Shown here piece by piece: positions 27,609-37,743 of a stretch of DNA of 64,000 bases. The notes beneath the pieces are model-generated. The model was not told where the DNA came from. It saw only the letters and a list, made by a program, of their open reading frames with translations, and ran no database searches. The stretch is from Mesorhizobium sp. WSM2240 (GTDB taxonomy: Bacteria > Pseudomonadota > Alphaproteobacteria > Rhizobiales > Rhizobiaceae): contig NZ_CP159253.1 in assembly GCF_040438645.1 (NCBI RefSeq), positions 3,038,001 to 3,102,000 of the forward strand, given 5' to 3'. The position numbers and the translations under genes were made by a program. Numbering within the stretch: position 1 is the stretch's first letter; each line of letters opens with the position of its first letter.

Positions 27609-27935
27609 CTATTCGTCCGGGCCAAAACCCTTCGGAACTTCCTCGACCCGCCTGATCCGGCCCTGGTCCAGGCGGAATACGCCGTTCTGCCCGCCCTGCC
27701 TTTCGAAATCCGACTGCAACTCGTCCCAGGTCCCGAGATACTCGCCGCAATCGTCGCACCGGATCTCGGACTCCGGGCGCGCATTGGCCGGTATCCTGAG
27801 CCGGATTGTCAGGCAGTAGGGGCATTCGAGCTGGTGGTTCAGATATTCCGCCGTCACGGGCTTGCCCTCGTTAAACCCGATGATGCCATGCTGGTCGGGC
27901 AATGTCGAATAACGCCGCCTTGAGGTGCTGGACAT
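27609..27935 (-). CDS. zinc-ribbon hypothetical protein
   Basis: 108 residues. Two CxxC knuckles (LECPYCLTIRLRI and IRCDDCGEYLG) about 20 residues apart form a probable zinc ribbon. No signal or membrane segment. Convergent with mucR. Function unknown. Confidence 0.65.
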   Translation of the reverse strand: MSSTSRRRYSTLPDQHGIIGFNEGKPVTAEYLNHQLECPYCLTIRLRIPANARPESEIRCDDCGEYLGTWDELQSDFERQGGQNGVFRLDQGRIRRVEEVPKGFGPDE

Positions 27936-28030
27936 ATTCGCACGGCTGTCGGGAGTGACTTGACGCCGCGCGGCGTCACGCGTTAGGGCCCCTCACCAAT
28001 TGCAGCATCGGACAGGAAGGCCCTGCCCCC

Positions 28031-28726
28031 ATGGAAATCTTCACTGCCGCCGGCTTCGCGGCGCTCCTTCAGGTCATCGCGATCGATCTCGTTCTCGCCG
28101 GCGACAACGCCATCGTCATCGGACTTGCGGCGGCCGGACTGCCGGCCGAACAACGCAGGAAGGCCATTGTCGTCGGCATTCTCGCGGCCACTGTTTTGCG
28201 TATTTTTTTCGCGTTGATCACGCAGCAGCTCCTCCAAATCGGGCCGATCCTGCTCATCGGCGGCGGCATCTTGCTGCTCTACGTCTGCTGGAAGATGTGG
28301 CGCGAGCTCAGGACCACGTACAAGGAAGAGGAAGAGGCGACCGAAGCGCTGTCGGACATCGACTACGATAGGAGCGGAGCAGTAGCAGGAGGCGCCCCGC
28401 GCAAGACCTTCGCGCAGGCTGCTTGGCAGATCGTCATTGCTGACGTATCCATGTCGCTCGACAACGTGCTGGCGGTTGCCGGCGCGGCGATGGACCACCC
28501 GACCGTGCTCATCATCGGGCTCGCGCTCTCGATCGCGCTGATGGGCTTTGCGGCCACCTTCATCGCAAGGCTACTGCACAAGCACCGCTGGATCGCCTAT
28601 GTCGGCCTCGCGGTCATTCTTTACGTCGCCATCGAGATGACACTGAAGGGCGCCTATGGCCAATGGCCAGAGCATCTCTCTTTCCTGAACGCGTGGTTCG
28701 GCGCGCCGGGGCAGATGGGCCACTGA
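28031..28726 (+). CDS. TerC/YjbE family membrane protein
   Basis: 231 residues with about seven membrane helices. The paired family motifs with acidic residues in helices are present: [16 protein letters not shown] near the N-terminus and [18 protein letters not shown] in the second half. Relatives export Mn2+ (and metalate secreted enzymes in Bacillus). A charged cytosolic loop ([15 protein letters not shown]) links the two halves. Monocistronic. Confidence 0.88.
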   Translation: MEIFTAAGFAALLQVIAIDLVLAGDNAIVIGLAAAGLPAEQRRKAIVVGILAATVLRIFFALITQQLLQIGPILLIGGGILLLYVCWKMWRELRTTYKEEEEATEALSDIDYDRSGAVAGGAPRKTFAQAAWQIVIADVSMSLDNVLAVAGAAMDHPTVLIIGLALSIALMGFAATFIARLLHKHRWIAYVGLAVILYVAIEMTLKGAYGQWPEHLSFLNAWFGAPGQMGH

Positions 28727-28875
28727 CCGGACGCCGCGTCGCGGTTTTCCTGCGGCCGGAACTGTGTTATTGCGCCGCAAATCGAGCGCCCGCCGGGCGC
28801 TCGCACATTAAATCAACACATTCAGGCAGGCCGGACCCTTTCATGGTTCCGGCTTTCGCCGTTGAAAGTCCCGAT

Positions 28876-30195
28876 ATGTCCGCATCCGCTCCACGCGTCA
28901 GTTTCGTCAGCCTCGGATGCCCGAAGGCGCTCGTGGATTCCGAGCGCATCATTACAAGGCTGCGCGCCGAGGGATACGAGATCGCGCGCAAGCACGACGG
29001 CGCTGACCTCGTCGTCGTCAACACCTGCGGTTTCCTCGATTCAGCGCGCGACGAGTCACTCGCAGCAATCGGATCGGCCATGTCGGAAAACGGCAAGGTC
29101 ATCGTCACCGGATGCCTCGGGGCAGAGCCGGAAGTGATCCGCGAAAAGCATCCCAATGTGCTCGCCATCACCGGACCGCAGGCCTATGAGAGCGTGATGG
29201 CCGCCGTTCACGAAGCCGCGCCCCCGACGCATGAGCCTTTCATCGATCTTCTGCCGCCGCAGGGCGTGAAACTGACGCCGCGCCACTATGCCTATCTGAA
29301 GATATCTGAAGGCTGCAACAACCGCTGCACCTTCTGCATTATCCCGGCGCTTCGCGGCGACCTCGTCTCGCGACCGGCCGGCGACGTGCTGCGTGAAGCC
29401 GAAAGACTGGCCAAGGCCGGCGTCAAGGAGATCCTGGTCATCTCTCAGGACACCAGCGCCTACGGTATCGACATCAAATACCAGACCAGCCTGTTCCAGG
29501 AGCGCGAGGTGCGCGCCAAATTCCTCGATCTGTCCAGGGAGTTGGGTGAACTCGGCGTCTGGGTGCGCATGCACTATGTCTATCCCTACCCGCATGTCGC
29601 GGAAGTCATTCCGCTGATGGCCGAGGGCAAGATACTCCCCTATCTCGACATACCCTTCCAGCACGCTTCGCCGCAGGTTCTGAAGAACATGCGCCGCCCG
29701 GCGCATGGCGAAAAGACGCTGGAGCGCATTCGCGGCTGGCGCGAGACATGTCCCGATCTCGCGATCCGCTCGACCTTCATCGTCGGCTTTCCCGGCGAGA
29801 CTGACGAGGATTTCGAGATGCTGCTCGACTGGCTGGACGAGGCCAAGATCGACCGCGCCGGCTGCTTCAAATACGAGCCTGTGAAGGGCGCGCGCTCGAA
29901 CGATCTCGGTCTCGCACAGGTGCCTCAGGAGGTGAAGGAAGCCCGCTGGCATCGCTTCATGCAGCGCCAGCAGAAAATCTCGGCCGCCCGGCTGCAGAAG
30001 AAGGTCGGCAAGCGCCTGCCCGTCATCATCGACGAGGCGCATGGGCTATCGGCCAAGGGCCGCACAAAGTACGACGCGCCGGAAATCGACGGCTCGGTCC
30101 ACATCCAGTCGCGCCGGCCGCTTCGCGCCGGCGATATCGTGACCGTCAAGGTTGAGCGGACGGATGCCTATGATCTCTACGGATCGGCGGTTTAA
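28876..30195 (+). CDS. rimO: ribosomal protein uS12 methylthiotransferase RimO
   Basis: 439 residues from the ATG at 28876; an ATG at 28843 is an alternative. Radical-SAM methylthiotransferase modifying an Asp of uS12. N-terminal UPF0004 domain with its Cys ligands ([33 protein letters not shown]), radical SAM CxxxCxxC in [13 protein letters not shown], and a C-terminal TRAM domain. RimO rather than MiaB from the [10 protein letters not shown] motif and sequence [18 protein letters not shown]. Confidence 0.95.
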   Translation: MSASAPRVSFVSLGCPKALVDSERIITRLRAEGYEIARKHDGADLVVVNTCGFLDSARDESLAAIGSAMSENGKVIVTGCLGAEPEVIREKHPNVLAITGPQAYESVMAAVHEAAPPTHEPFIDLLPPQGVKLTPRHYAYLKISEGCNNRCTFCIIPALRGDLVSRPAGDVLREAERLAKAGVKEILVISQDTSAYGIDIKYQTSLFQEREVRAKFLDLSRELGELGVWVRMHYVYPYPHVAEVIPLMAEGKILPYLDIPFQHASPQVLKNMRRPAHGEKTLERIRGWRETCPDLAIRSTFIVGFPGETDEDFEMLLDWLDEAKIDRAGCFKYEPVKGARSNDLGLAQVPQEVKEARWHRFMQRQQKISAARLQKKVGKRLPVIIDEAHGLSAKGRTKYDAPEIDGSVHIQSRRPLRAGDIVTVKVERTDAYDLYGSAV

Positions 30196-30209
30196 CCGCC
30201 CGCGGGGTA

Positions 30210-30620
30210 CTAGAGGAACGGATTGACGATCCGCACGCCCGCAATCTCACGATCGTGGGCAAGATCTTCCGTCATGAGTTCTTGGCAGTTTTGTGCGCGG
30301 GCGGCAGCAATGACCGAGCAATCCCAGAACGAGAAGCCCGAAAGGGTCTTGATCTGGAGCGCGTCCTGAAAGAGTGCGAGCGTATTGTCCTGAATGGGGA
30401 AGCGTGTCCAGGTGGTTATGAAGTCCTCCGCCAACGCGTGAGATAAGGCGCCCGGGCGGGACGGCCGCGTTGCCTGCACGTAGAACTCCTGCAGCACTTG
30501 GACCGACAATGCGCAGTCGTTGCGATCGAGCAACAACAGCGCCTTCTCTCGTTTCGTGGATTCGCCCAGGTCAGAGCTCACGGAGTAAAGCAGAATATTG
30601 GTGTCGAGAAAAACCGGCAC
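30210..30620 (-). CDS. vapC: VapC-type PIN-domain toxin
   Basis: 136 residues. PIN ribonuclease acidic residues are in FLDTNILLYS, QEFYVQ, FWDCSVIAAA and MTEDLAHD. Expected to cleave RNA with Mg2+ when free of antitoxin. Follows vapB by two bases, the usual antitoxin-first order. Confidence 0.9.
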   Translation of the reverse strand: MPVFLDTNILLYSVSSDLGESTKREKALLLLDRNDCALSVQVLQEFYVQATRPSRPGALSHALAEDFITTWTRFPIQDNTLALFQDALQIKTLSGFSFWDCSVIAAARAQNCQELMTEDLAHDREIAGVRIVNPFL

Positions 30621-30622
30621 GA

Positions 30623-30859
30623 TCAGCGGTTTCGTTCGTGAACTTCGTCGCGCGACAGGCGATCGGAAGCGCTAAACCCTCTGACTTTCAATCTCAATCC
30701 CGCTTCCTTGCGTTTGAGCCTCTCAAACTCCGTTTCGGTGTTCGCCAACTGCGCGAGGTAGTCGCGAACCATTGCGGAGACGGATGTGTCATTCTCCGCT
30801 GCCTTGATCCGCGCGCGCCGGTAGGTTTCATCGTCGATGGAAACTGTGATATTTTTCAT
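30623..30859 (-). CDS. vapB: VapB-type ribbon-helix-helix antitoxin
   Basis: 78 residues. N-terminal RHH DNA-binding fold (MKNITVSIDDETYRRARIKA) and a charged C-terminal tail that would fill the VapC active site (LKVRGFSASDRLSRDEV). Autoregulation through the RHH is expected; the upstream TGTGATATTTTTC region with CACAGTATCACAG could hold the operator. Confidence 0.88.
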   Translation of the reverse strand: MKNITVSIDDETYRRARIKAAENDTSVSAMVRDYLAQLANTETEFERLKRKEAGLRLKVRGFSASDRLSRDEVHERNR

Positions 30860-30913
30860 GCTTCACAGTATCACAGTTTGAAGGGCCCGCCAAGTCCTAC
30901 GCCCCGGCCCAAT

Positions 30914-30941
30914 AAAAAGGGCGCCATCGGCGCCCCTTTTT
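30914..30941. terminator. bidirectional rho-independent terminator
   Basis: A perfect stem GGGCGCC-atc-GGCGCCC flanked by AAAAA on the left and TTTTT on the right. It lies just after the stop of the BMP binding-protein gene (30964, minus strand) and would end that operon before vapBC. Confidence 0.85.
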
Positions 30942-30963
30942 ATCGGTCGAACAGAAGCTGCAA

Positions 30964-32040
30964 TCACTTCGGCAGCTGGTCGTCCACGCCCTGGACGTAG
31001 AAGTTCATGCCGAGCAGCACGCCGTCCTCGGCGACCTCGCCCTCCTTCAGCCATTCCGAGCCGTCCTGTTTTTTGATCGGACCCGTGAAAGGGTTGAATT
31101 CGCCGGACTTGATCTTGGCTTCGGTCTCTTCGGCGAGCTTCTTCACGTCGTCAGGCATGTTGGTGTAGGGCGCCATCACGACATGGCCTTCTTTCATGCC
31201 GCCCCAGACATCGTGCTGCTTCCAGGTTCCGTCTATGACCGCCTTGACGCGTTCCGTGTAATAGGGACCCCAGTCGTCGACGATCGAGGTGAGCTGCGTC
31301 TCAGGACCGAACTTGATCATGTCGGAAGCCTGGCCGAACGCCTTGATGCCGCGCTCGGTCGCCACCTGCATGGGCGCCGTCGAATCGGTGTGCTGGGTAA
31401 TGATGTCGACGCCCTGATCGATCAGCGCCTTTGCGGCGTCGGCTTCTTTGCCCGGGTCGAACCAGGTATTGGCCCAAACCACCTTGACCTTGAAATCGGG
31501 ATTGACCGACTGCGCGCCGAGCACGAAGGCGTTGATGCCCATCACCACTTCCGGGATTGGGAAGGAGGCGATGTATCCGGCGACGCCGGCCTTCGACATC
31601 TTCGCCGCGATCACGCCTTGCACGTAGCGGCCTTCATGGAATTTCGAGTTGTAGGTCGCGACGTTCGGATGCTCGCGCTTGTAGCCGGTCGCATGCTCGA
31701 ACTTAACGTCCGGGAACTTGCCAGCCACCTTGTTGGTCGGGTCCATGTAACCGAACGAGGTGGTGAAGATGATATTGCAGCCCGAACGGGCGAAACGTTC
31801 GATGGCGCGTTCGGCGTCGGCGCCTTCCGGCACGCTTTCCAGATAGGCCAGTTCGACGTTTTCCTCGCCGCCGAGATTCTCCTGCATCTCGAGCGCGCCC
31901 TTGTGGTGCTGATAGGACCAGCCGAAGTCGCCGATCGGCCCGACATAGATGTAGCAGGCCTTGGTGGCTGCTTCCGCGGCCATCGTGCCGAGCGACAGCA
32001 CGGCGGCTGCGGCGGCCAATGACAGGATTTTGTTTTTCAT
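30964..32040 (-). CDS. BMP family ABC transporter substrate-binding protein
   Basis: 358 residues from the ATG at 32040, signal peptide MKNKILSLAAAAAVLSLG ending before AAEAATKA. Basic membrane protein/PnrA family (CYIYVGPIGDFGWSYQHHKG, ITQHTDSTAPMQVATERG), which binds purine nucleosides or related compounds in the periplasm. Unusually it is the last gene of its operon, after the ATPase and two permeases, with a 94-base gap that may carry its own promoter or stabilising element. Confidence 0.9.
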   Translation of the reverse strand: MKNKILSLAAAAAVLSLGTMAAEAATKACYIYVGPIGDFGWSYQHHKGALEMQENLGGEENVELAYLESVPEGADAERAIERFARSGCNIIFTTSFGYMDPTNKVAGKFPDVKFEHATGYKREHPNVATYNSKFHEGRYVQGVIAAKMSKAGVAGYIASFPIPEVVMGINAFVLGAQSVNPDFKVKVVWANTWFDPGKEADAAKALIDQGVDIITQHTDSTAPMQVATERGIKAFGQASDMIKFGPETQLTSIVDDWGPYYTERVKAVIDGTWKQHDVWGGMKEGHVVMAPYTNMPDDVKKLAEETEAKIKSGEFNPFTGPIKKQDGSEWLKEGEVAEDGVLLGMNFYVQGVDDQLPK

Positions 32041-32134
32041 TCTCGTTCGTCCTCTTTCAGTTGTTGCCGGGGACACTATCCCATTGTTGTTTTGAAGCCT
32101 GATCCGAAAACCGTTCCCATTTCCGGATCTTGCC

Positions 32135-33049
32135 TTAGCGATCTGGCACAAACGGCCGCCCCAGAGAAGCCGGTGTGTTCACCATTGTCAGCCGCTTGTT
32201 GCGTGAGATTAGAACAAGCACGACAATGGTCGCCAGATAGGGAAGCGAAGAAAGTAGCTGCGAAGGCACGCCTATCCCCAGCGCCTGCGCGTGAAGCTGG
32301 CCGATCGAAACCGCGCCAAAGAGATAGGCGCCGGCAAGCACGCGCCACGGCCGCCACGATGCGAACACCACCAGCGCAAGCGCGATCCAGCCGCGCCCGG
32401 CGGTCATGTTCTCGATCCACTGCGGCGTATAGACCAGCGACAGATAGGCGCCAGCCAGGCCGGCGCAGGCCCCACCGAACATTACAGCCAGATAACGTAT
32501 GCCGATGACGTTGATGCCGAGCGCATGCGCGGAGCCGTGATTGTCTCCGACCGAGCGCAGCGTCAGGCCGGCGCGGGTGCGGAACAGGAACCAGGCGACG
32601 CCGACGGTCAGCAGGATCGACAGGTAGAATACCGGATCCTGGCCGAAGATCAGTCTCCCGATCACCGGCAAATCCGACAGGACCGGGATGTAAAGGTTGC
32701 CGAGCTTGATGCCAGGCTGGCCGACGAAGCCTTCGCCGAGCATGCCGGAAAGGCCGAGGCCGAGCAGCGTCAACGCCAAGCCCGTTGCCACCTGGTTGGT
32801 CACCAGCGTCAGCGTCAGGAAACCGAACAGCAGCGAAAACAGCGCGCCGACCGCGATGGCGGCGAGAATGCCGAGCCAGGGCGAGCCGGTGGCGAGCGTC
32901 ACGCCGAAGCCGGTGACGGCGCCCATGATCATCATGCCTTCGACGCCGAGGTTGAGTACGCCGGAACGCTCCACCACCAGTTCGCCAAGGGATGCGATGA
33001 GCAGCGGTGTGGCGGCCGTCGCGATGGTTATGAGAATGGATTCAAACAT
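32135..33049 (-). CDS. BMP-type ABC transporter permease 2
   Basis: 304 residues, about eight membrane helices. RbsC-superfamily permease of the nucleoside/BMP branch ([20 protein letters not shown] is the diagnostic N-terminal motif). Start overlaps the preceding permease gene by eight bases. Confidence 0.9.
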   Translation of the reverse strand: MFESILITIATAATPLLIASLGELVVERSGVLNLGVEGMMIMGAVTGFGVTLATGSPWLGILAAIAVGALFSLLFGFLTLTLVTNQVATGLALTLLGLGLSGMLGEGFVGQPGIKLGNLYIPVLSDLPVIGRLIFGQDPVFYLSILLTVGVAWFLFRTRAGLTLRSVGDNHGSAHALGINVIGIRYLAVMFGGACAGLAGAYLSLVYTPQWIENMTAGRGWIALALVVFASWRPWRVLAGAYLFGAVSIGQLHAQALGIGVPSQLLSSLPYLATIVVLVLISRNKRLTMVNTPASLGRPFVPDR

Positions 33050-34142
33050 TCTGGGAAACCTCCGCCGTCTTCACGGCAGGCGCACCGACGAAGCGGATGC
33101 GGTAGTGGATCAGCGTGTCACAGGCGAGCACAAAGAACAGGATCATTCCCTGGAAGGCGCGCACCACCTTGTCGGAGACGCCGATCGATATCTGCGCGGC
33201 CTCGCCCCCGAGATAGGAGAGCGCCAGGATCAGCCCCGCCGCGACGATGCCCAGCGGATTGAGACGGCCGAGAAAGGCCACGATGATCGCCGCAAAGCCG
33301 TAGCCCGGCGAAATGGTCGGCCTGAGCTGACCGATCGCGCCCGACACTTCCGAGATTCCGGCCAGACCGGCGAGCGCGCCGGAGACGATGAAGGCGAAGA
33401 ACACCATCTTCGAAGCCGAGAAGCCGGCGAAGCGCCCTGCCCGCGGGCTCTGGCCGAGCACCTTCACTTCGAAGCCGCGCAGCGTTCGAGACAGCATGAA
33501 CCAGGCCGCGACCGCAGCAATCAGCGCAAAGGCGAAGCCCCAATGCGCACGGCCGGAGGCAGGCAGGATTTCCGGCAGGATAGCGAATTCGTGGAAGTTG
33601 CGCGTTTCCGGAAAATTCATGCCCTCCGGGTTGCGCCAGGGTCCGCGCACCAGCCAGTCGAGGAAAAGCTGGGCGACATAGACCAGCATCAGGCTGGTCA
33701 GGATCTCGTTCGTGTTGAAACGCGCCTTCAGATAGGCAGGCACGGAGGCATAGGCCGCGCCGCCCAGCATACCCATGAGAAGCATCAGCGGCAGCACGAT
33801 CCACGACTGCAGGCCGGGATACATGACCGGCAGGATCGAACCGACGATAGCACCGATTGTGAACTGGCCCTCCGCTCCGATATTCCAGTTGTTGGACAGG
33901 AAGCAGACCGAGAGGCCGACAGCGATGAGGATAAGCGGCGCGGCCTTGACCGCCAGCTCATGCAGCGACCAGACCTCGCGCAACGGGTCTACGAAGTAAT
34001 AATACAGCGCCTCGGCGGGGTTCTTGCCGAGCAGCGAAAACATGATCGCGCCGGCAATCAGCGTGAGGCCGAGCGCGATGAAGGGCGACAGCGCGGAAAA
34101 CAGCGCCGAATGCTGCGGACGTTTGACGAGTTCGATGCGCAT
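33042..34142 (-). CDS. BMP-type ABC transporter permease 1
   Basis: 366 residues, eight to ten membrane helices. Same branch as its neighbour; NWNIGAEGQFTIGAIVGS is the typical motif. Start codon shares a base with the stop of the ATPase gene, indicating coupling. Confidence 0.9.
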   Translation of the reverse strand: MRIELVKRPQHSALFSALSPFIALGLTLIAGAIMFSLLGKNPAEALYYYFVDPLREVWSLHELAVKAAPLILIAVGLSVCFLSNNWNIGAEGQFTIGAIVGSILPVMYPGLQSWIVLPLMLLMGMLGGAAYASVPAYLKARFNTNEILTSLMLVYVAQLFLDWLVRGPWRNPEGMNFPETRNFHEFAILPEILPASGRAHWGFAFALIAAVAAWFMLSRTLRGFEVKVLGQSPRAGRFAGFSASKMVFFAFIVSGALAGLAGISEVSGAIGQLRPTISPGYGFAAIIVAFLGRLNPLGIVAAGLILALSYLGGEAAQISIGVSDKVVRAFQGMILFFVLACDTLIHYRIRFVGAPAVKTAEVSQNV

Positions 34143-35713
34143 CAGGCCGGCTCCGCCACAGGTTCGACATGACCGGGTTCGGCGCCGCCCATCAAAAGAC
34201 CGATCTTTTCGAAGGTCGCTTCCGCGATCGGCAGCGGCGTCGACAATTCGCCATTGTGCATGACCGCGATGGAATCGGAGATCTCGAACAACTCGTCGAG
34301 ATCCTGGCTGATGACGACCACCGCCGAGCCGCTGCGGGCCAGTTCGATCAACGCCTGACGGATGCGCGCCGCCGCGCCCGCATCGACGCCCCAGGTGGGC
34401 TGGTTGACGACCATTACTGCTGGGCGGCGATCGAGCTCGCGACCGATAATGAATTTCTGCAGATTGCCGCCCGAAAGTGCCGCGGCTTCCGGATCAGGCC
34501 CGCTCTTGCGCACGTCCATGGTCTCGATGATGCGCTGGGCGGCCGAGGCAATGGCGCCAGTCTGTACCGTGCCGGCGGCGCCTAGAAAGGCTTTGCGGTC
34601 GGTGGCATGGCGCGACAAGAGCAGGTTTTCCGACAACCGCATGCGCGGTGCCGCACCGTGGCCGAGCCGCTCTTCCGGCACGAAGGCAGCGCCGAGCAGC
34701 CTGCGGCCCGATATCGTCAGCCGGCCGGCGTTCTTGCCGCGAATACGGACGCTGGCCGCGTCGTGCTGCTGGACCTCGCCTGAAACCGCTTCGAAGAATT
34801 CTCCCTGGCCGTTGCCGGCAACGCCGGCGATGCCGATCACCTCGCCGGCGCGAGCGTTGAGATTGATATTGCGAAGCGGGATCGAGAAGGGCGTGGCAGG
34901 GGTGCGCGAAAGATTGCGCACCTCGAGCAGCGCGGCAGCCTTGTCCATTCCCTGGACGGGATCGCGAATAACGGCCTGCACCTCGTTGCCGACCATCATG
35001 CGTGCCAGCGAAGAGGCGGTCTCCTTGCGCGGATCGCAATGGCCGACGACCTTGCCATGTCGCAGCACGGTGGCGCGGTCGCACATGCGTTTGACCTCTT
35101 CCAGCCGGTGGGAGATGTAAAGGATCGACTTGCCTTCGGAGCGCAGCCGCTCCAGCGTCTCGAACAGCTTGTCCGCCTCCTGCGGCGTCAGCACGGAGGT
35201 GGGTTCGTCGAGGATAATGAGCTGCGGCGTCTGCAAAAGGCAGCGGATGATCTCGATGCGCTGGCGCTCGCCAACCGACAGGTCGCCGACCAGCGAATAG
35301 GGATCGAGCGGTAGGCCGTAGCTGTAGGAGAGCGCCTTGGCCTTGGCCGCGATGGTGGCGATCGGCGTATCGTCGTCGAGCGACAGGGCGATGTTTTCGG
35401 CCGCGGTCAGCGCGTCGAACAGCGAAAAGTGCTGGAACACCATCCCGATGCCAAGCTTGCGCGCCGCGCCGGGGCTGGAAATGCGCTCCGGCTGGCCGTT
35501 CCAGCGGATTTCGCCGGCGTTCGGTTCCAGCGAACCGAACAGCATCTTGACCAGGGTTGATTTGCCGGCGCCGTTTTCACCAAGCAGCGCGTGGATCTCG
35601 CCGCGGCCGACCGTGAGATCGACATTGTCGCACGCCTTGAGCGTGCCGAAGATTTTCGTCAGGCCGCGCACCTCCAGCAGGTTGCCGCCTTCAGTCTCAA
35701 GGGTTGCCGTCAC
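34142..35713 (-). CDS. BMP-type ABC transporter ATPase, two ATPase domains
   Basis: 523 residues with two fused ABC domains as in RbsA/YufO. Domain 1 has canonical Walker A GENGAGKST and signature LSVGERQRIEI. Domain 2 has a degenerate Walker A (GVAGNGQGEFFEAVSG) and signature LSGGNLQKFIIGREL, usual for this family. First gene of the four-gene nucleoside uptake operon. Confidence 0.92.
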   Translation of the reverse strand: MTATLETEGGNLLEVRGLTKIFGTLKACDNVDLTVGRGEIHALLGENGAGKSTLVKMLFGSLEPNAGEIRWNGQPERISSPGAARKLGIGMVFQHFSLFDALTAAENIALSLDDDTPIATIAAKAKALSYSYGLPLDPYSLVGDLSVGERQRIEIIRCLLQTPQLIILDEPTSVLTPQEADKLFETLERLRSEGKSILYISHRLEEVKRMCDRATVLRHGKVVGHCDPRKETASSLARMMVGNEVQAVIRDPVQGMDKAAALLEVRNLSRTPATPFSIPLRNINLNARAGEVIGIAGVAGNGQGEFFEAVSGEVQQHDAASVRIRGKNAGRLTISGRRLLGAAFVPEERLGHGAAPRMRLSENLLLSRHATDRKAFLGAAGTVQTGAIASAAQRIIETMDVRKSGPDPEAAALSGGNLQKFIIGRELDRRPAVMVVNQPTWGVDAGAAARIRQALIELARSGSAVVVISQDLDELFEISDSIAVMHNGELSTPLPIAEATFEKIGLLMGGAEPGHVEPVAEPA

Positions 35714-35820
35714 AACGCTCCCCAGTTTTGATTATGTTCCCGAAAGCATCGTAGGCGTGGCCGTTGCATAACGCAAAGCGGGGTGCCGCTTGAAAGTGCT
35801 TCAAGAATTTCGGGGAAAAC

Positions 35821-36798
35821 TCAAGGGAGGAGAATGCTTGTCCCCGTCGTCTTGCGCGCTTCGAGATCGGAGTGGGCCTTGGCGGCATCCGTCAGCGCGT
35901 AGCGCTGGTTGATCTCGATCCTGACGGCGCCGCTCGCCACGACTTCGAACAGCGCTTTCGCTGACGCTTCGAGATCCTCGCGCTTGGCGTTGTAGGAGAA
36001 GATCGTCGGCCGGGTCGCATAGAGCGAACCCTTCTGCGACAGCAGCGCCATGTTGAAGGGCGGTATCGGCCCCGACGACTGGCCGAAGGAGACAAACAGG
36101 CCGCGCGGCCTGAGGCAGTCGAGCGATCCGGGGAACGTGTCCTTGCCGACGGAATCGTAGACGACGTCGCAGAGCTTGCCGCCGGTTACCTCCTTCACAG
36201 CGCCGACGAAATCGGTCTCGCGGTAATTGATGACATGGTCGAAGCCGTGCGCCTTGGCCAGTGCGATCTTCTCGGCAGAACTCGCCGTGCCGATGACGGT
36301 CGCGCCGAGATGCTTTGCCCATTGCCCGAAGATCAGCCCGACGCCGCCGGCCGCGGCGTGGTAGAGGATGATGTCACCGGGCTTCACCGGGAATGTGCGG
36401 CGCAGCAGATATTCGGCAGTCATGCCCTTCAGCATCATGGCGGCCGCCTGCTCGTCGCTGACGCCCTCCGGAATCTTGACCAGCACGGCTGCCGCGATAA
36501 CGCGCTCGTCACTATAAGCTCCGAGCGGGCCGACATAGGCGACCCGGTCGCCCTTGCTCAGTCCTTCGACGCCTTCGCCGGTCTCGACAACCACGCCCGC
36601 CGCCTCGTTGCCGGGGATAAGCGGAAATCCCGCCGGCGCGGGATAGAGCCCGCTGCGGTAATAGACGTCCAGGAAATTCAGCCCGATCGCGGTATGGCGT
36701 ATAAGCACCTGGCCGGGACTTGGCCGGCCGGGATCGTTCTCTCCATAGGCCATCACCTCCGGCCCACCATTGGCCTGGATTTTTATTGCTTTTGACAT
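35821..36798 (-). CDS. NADPH:quinone oxidoreductase, zeta-crystallin-like
   Basis: 325 residues, zinc-free medium-chain dehydrogenase. NADP-binding motif AAAGGVGLIFGQWAKHLGA (residues ~150-168), N-terminal GroES-like fold (GLNFLDVYYRSGLYPAP is the quinone oxidoreductase signature). Cytosolic; reduces quinones by one electron or enones. One base separates it from pcs upstream, so probably co-transcribed with it. Confidence 0.9.
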   Translation of the reverse strand: MSKAIKIQANGGPEVMAYGENDPGRPSPGQVLIRHTAIGLNFLDVYYRSGLYPAPAGFPLIPGNEAAGVVVETGEGVEGLSKGDRVAYVGPLGAYSDERVIAAAVLVKIPEGVSDEQAAAMMLKGMTAEYLLRRTFPVKPGDIILYHAAAGGVGLIFGQWAKHLGATVIGTASSAEKIALAKAHGFDHVINYRETDFVGAVKEVTGGKLCDVVYDSVGKDTFPGSLDCLRPRGLFVSFGQSSGPIPPFNMALLSQKGSLYATRPTIFSYNAKREDLEASAKALFEVVASGAVRIEINQRYALTDAAKAHSDLEARKTTGTSILLP

Positions 36799-36799
36799 G

Positions 36800-37588
36800 T
36801 CAGACTTTCCTGGCGCCTAGGTTGGGAAACAGCTGCATCACACCGCCGATGAAAAACAGGTAGATGCCGGTCGACGCGATGCCGACCTTGGTGAAGAGGC
36901 CGACATTCGCCGAAAGCACGCCGATCCGGTCATAGAACGTGGCGAGCGCCGACTGTGCAAGCGCGAGCGCGCCGAATGCACACCACAATAGCGTGATCGT
37001 CAGGTTGAGCGTTCGCAGCCGCCTGACACGGACCGGATGAAGGAAATTGACAGGCACGAAGGTCAGTATGCCGGCAAACACCACGACGGCGAAGGACAAC
37101 CACTGGCCCGGCTCGGTGACGAACAGGGTGAACACCACCATGTTCCAGACCACCGGAAAACCCTTGAAGAAGTTCTCCTTCGTCTTCATGCCGGTGTCGG
37201 CATAGTAGATCGCACTCGAAACCACGATGATCGCCGCCGAAAGGAAGGAGAGCCCCTCGCCCATCAGCCCGAACTGATAGAGCGCGAAGGCCGGGATGAG
37301 GACGTAGGTGACGTAATCGATGATATTGTCGAGAAGCTCGCCCGACCAGGTCGGCAGGATTTCCTTGACCTCCAGCTTGCGCGCGATTGGGCCGTCTATG
37401 CCATCGACGAACAGGGCAAGTCCCAGCCACCAGAACATCGCCGTCCAGCGCTCTTCACTGGCCGCAACCAGCGACAGGAATGCCAGGAACGAACCCGAGG
37501 CGGTGAGCAGATGGACCGAAAAGGCCTTCGCCTGCGGCCAGGTGACCTGCCTGCGTTTAGTGCGACCGGCATGCGGGCTGTCCGCCAT
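36800..37588 (-). CDS. pcs: phosphatidylcholine synthase
   Basis: 262 residues, about eight membrane helices. CDP-alcohol phosphatidyltransferase motif with the essential Asps spans DGIDGPIARKLEVKE, then GELLDNIIDY, the spacing DGxxAR...G...D...D. Condenses CDP-diacylglycerol with choline in the inner membrane, a pathway typical of rhizobia and Brucella needed for host interaction. Length matches Sinorhizobium Pcs. Confidence 0.92.
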   Translation of the reverse strand: MADSPHAGRTKRRQVTWPQAKAFSVHLLTASGSFLAFLSLVAASEERWTAMFWWLGLALFVDGIDGPIARKLEVKEILPTWSGELLDNIIDYVTYVLIPAFALYQFGLMGEGLSFLSAAIIVVSSAIYYADTGMKTKENFFKGFPVVWNMVVFTLFVTEPGQWLSFAVVVFAGILTFVPVNFLHPVRVRRLRTLNLTITLLWCAFGALALAQSALATFYDRIGVLSANVGLFTKVGIASTGIYLFFIGGVMQLFPNLGARKV

Positions 37589-37743
37589 GGATTATCCTCT
37601 TCCGTTGGCCTGACCTTAATCGCAGCCTTGTCGCCCGTACAAGCGCTATTGCGCCCGCCCTCGATGGGCTGAATCGCCACGTTGATCGGAGCGCGCCGGC
37701 TGCCTATACACTCATCAAAGCCATTGAGCGTCCGGAAGCAGCC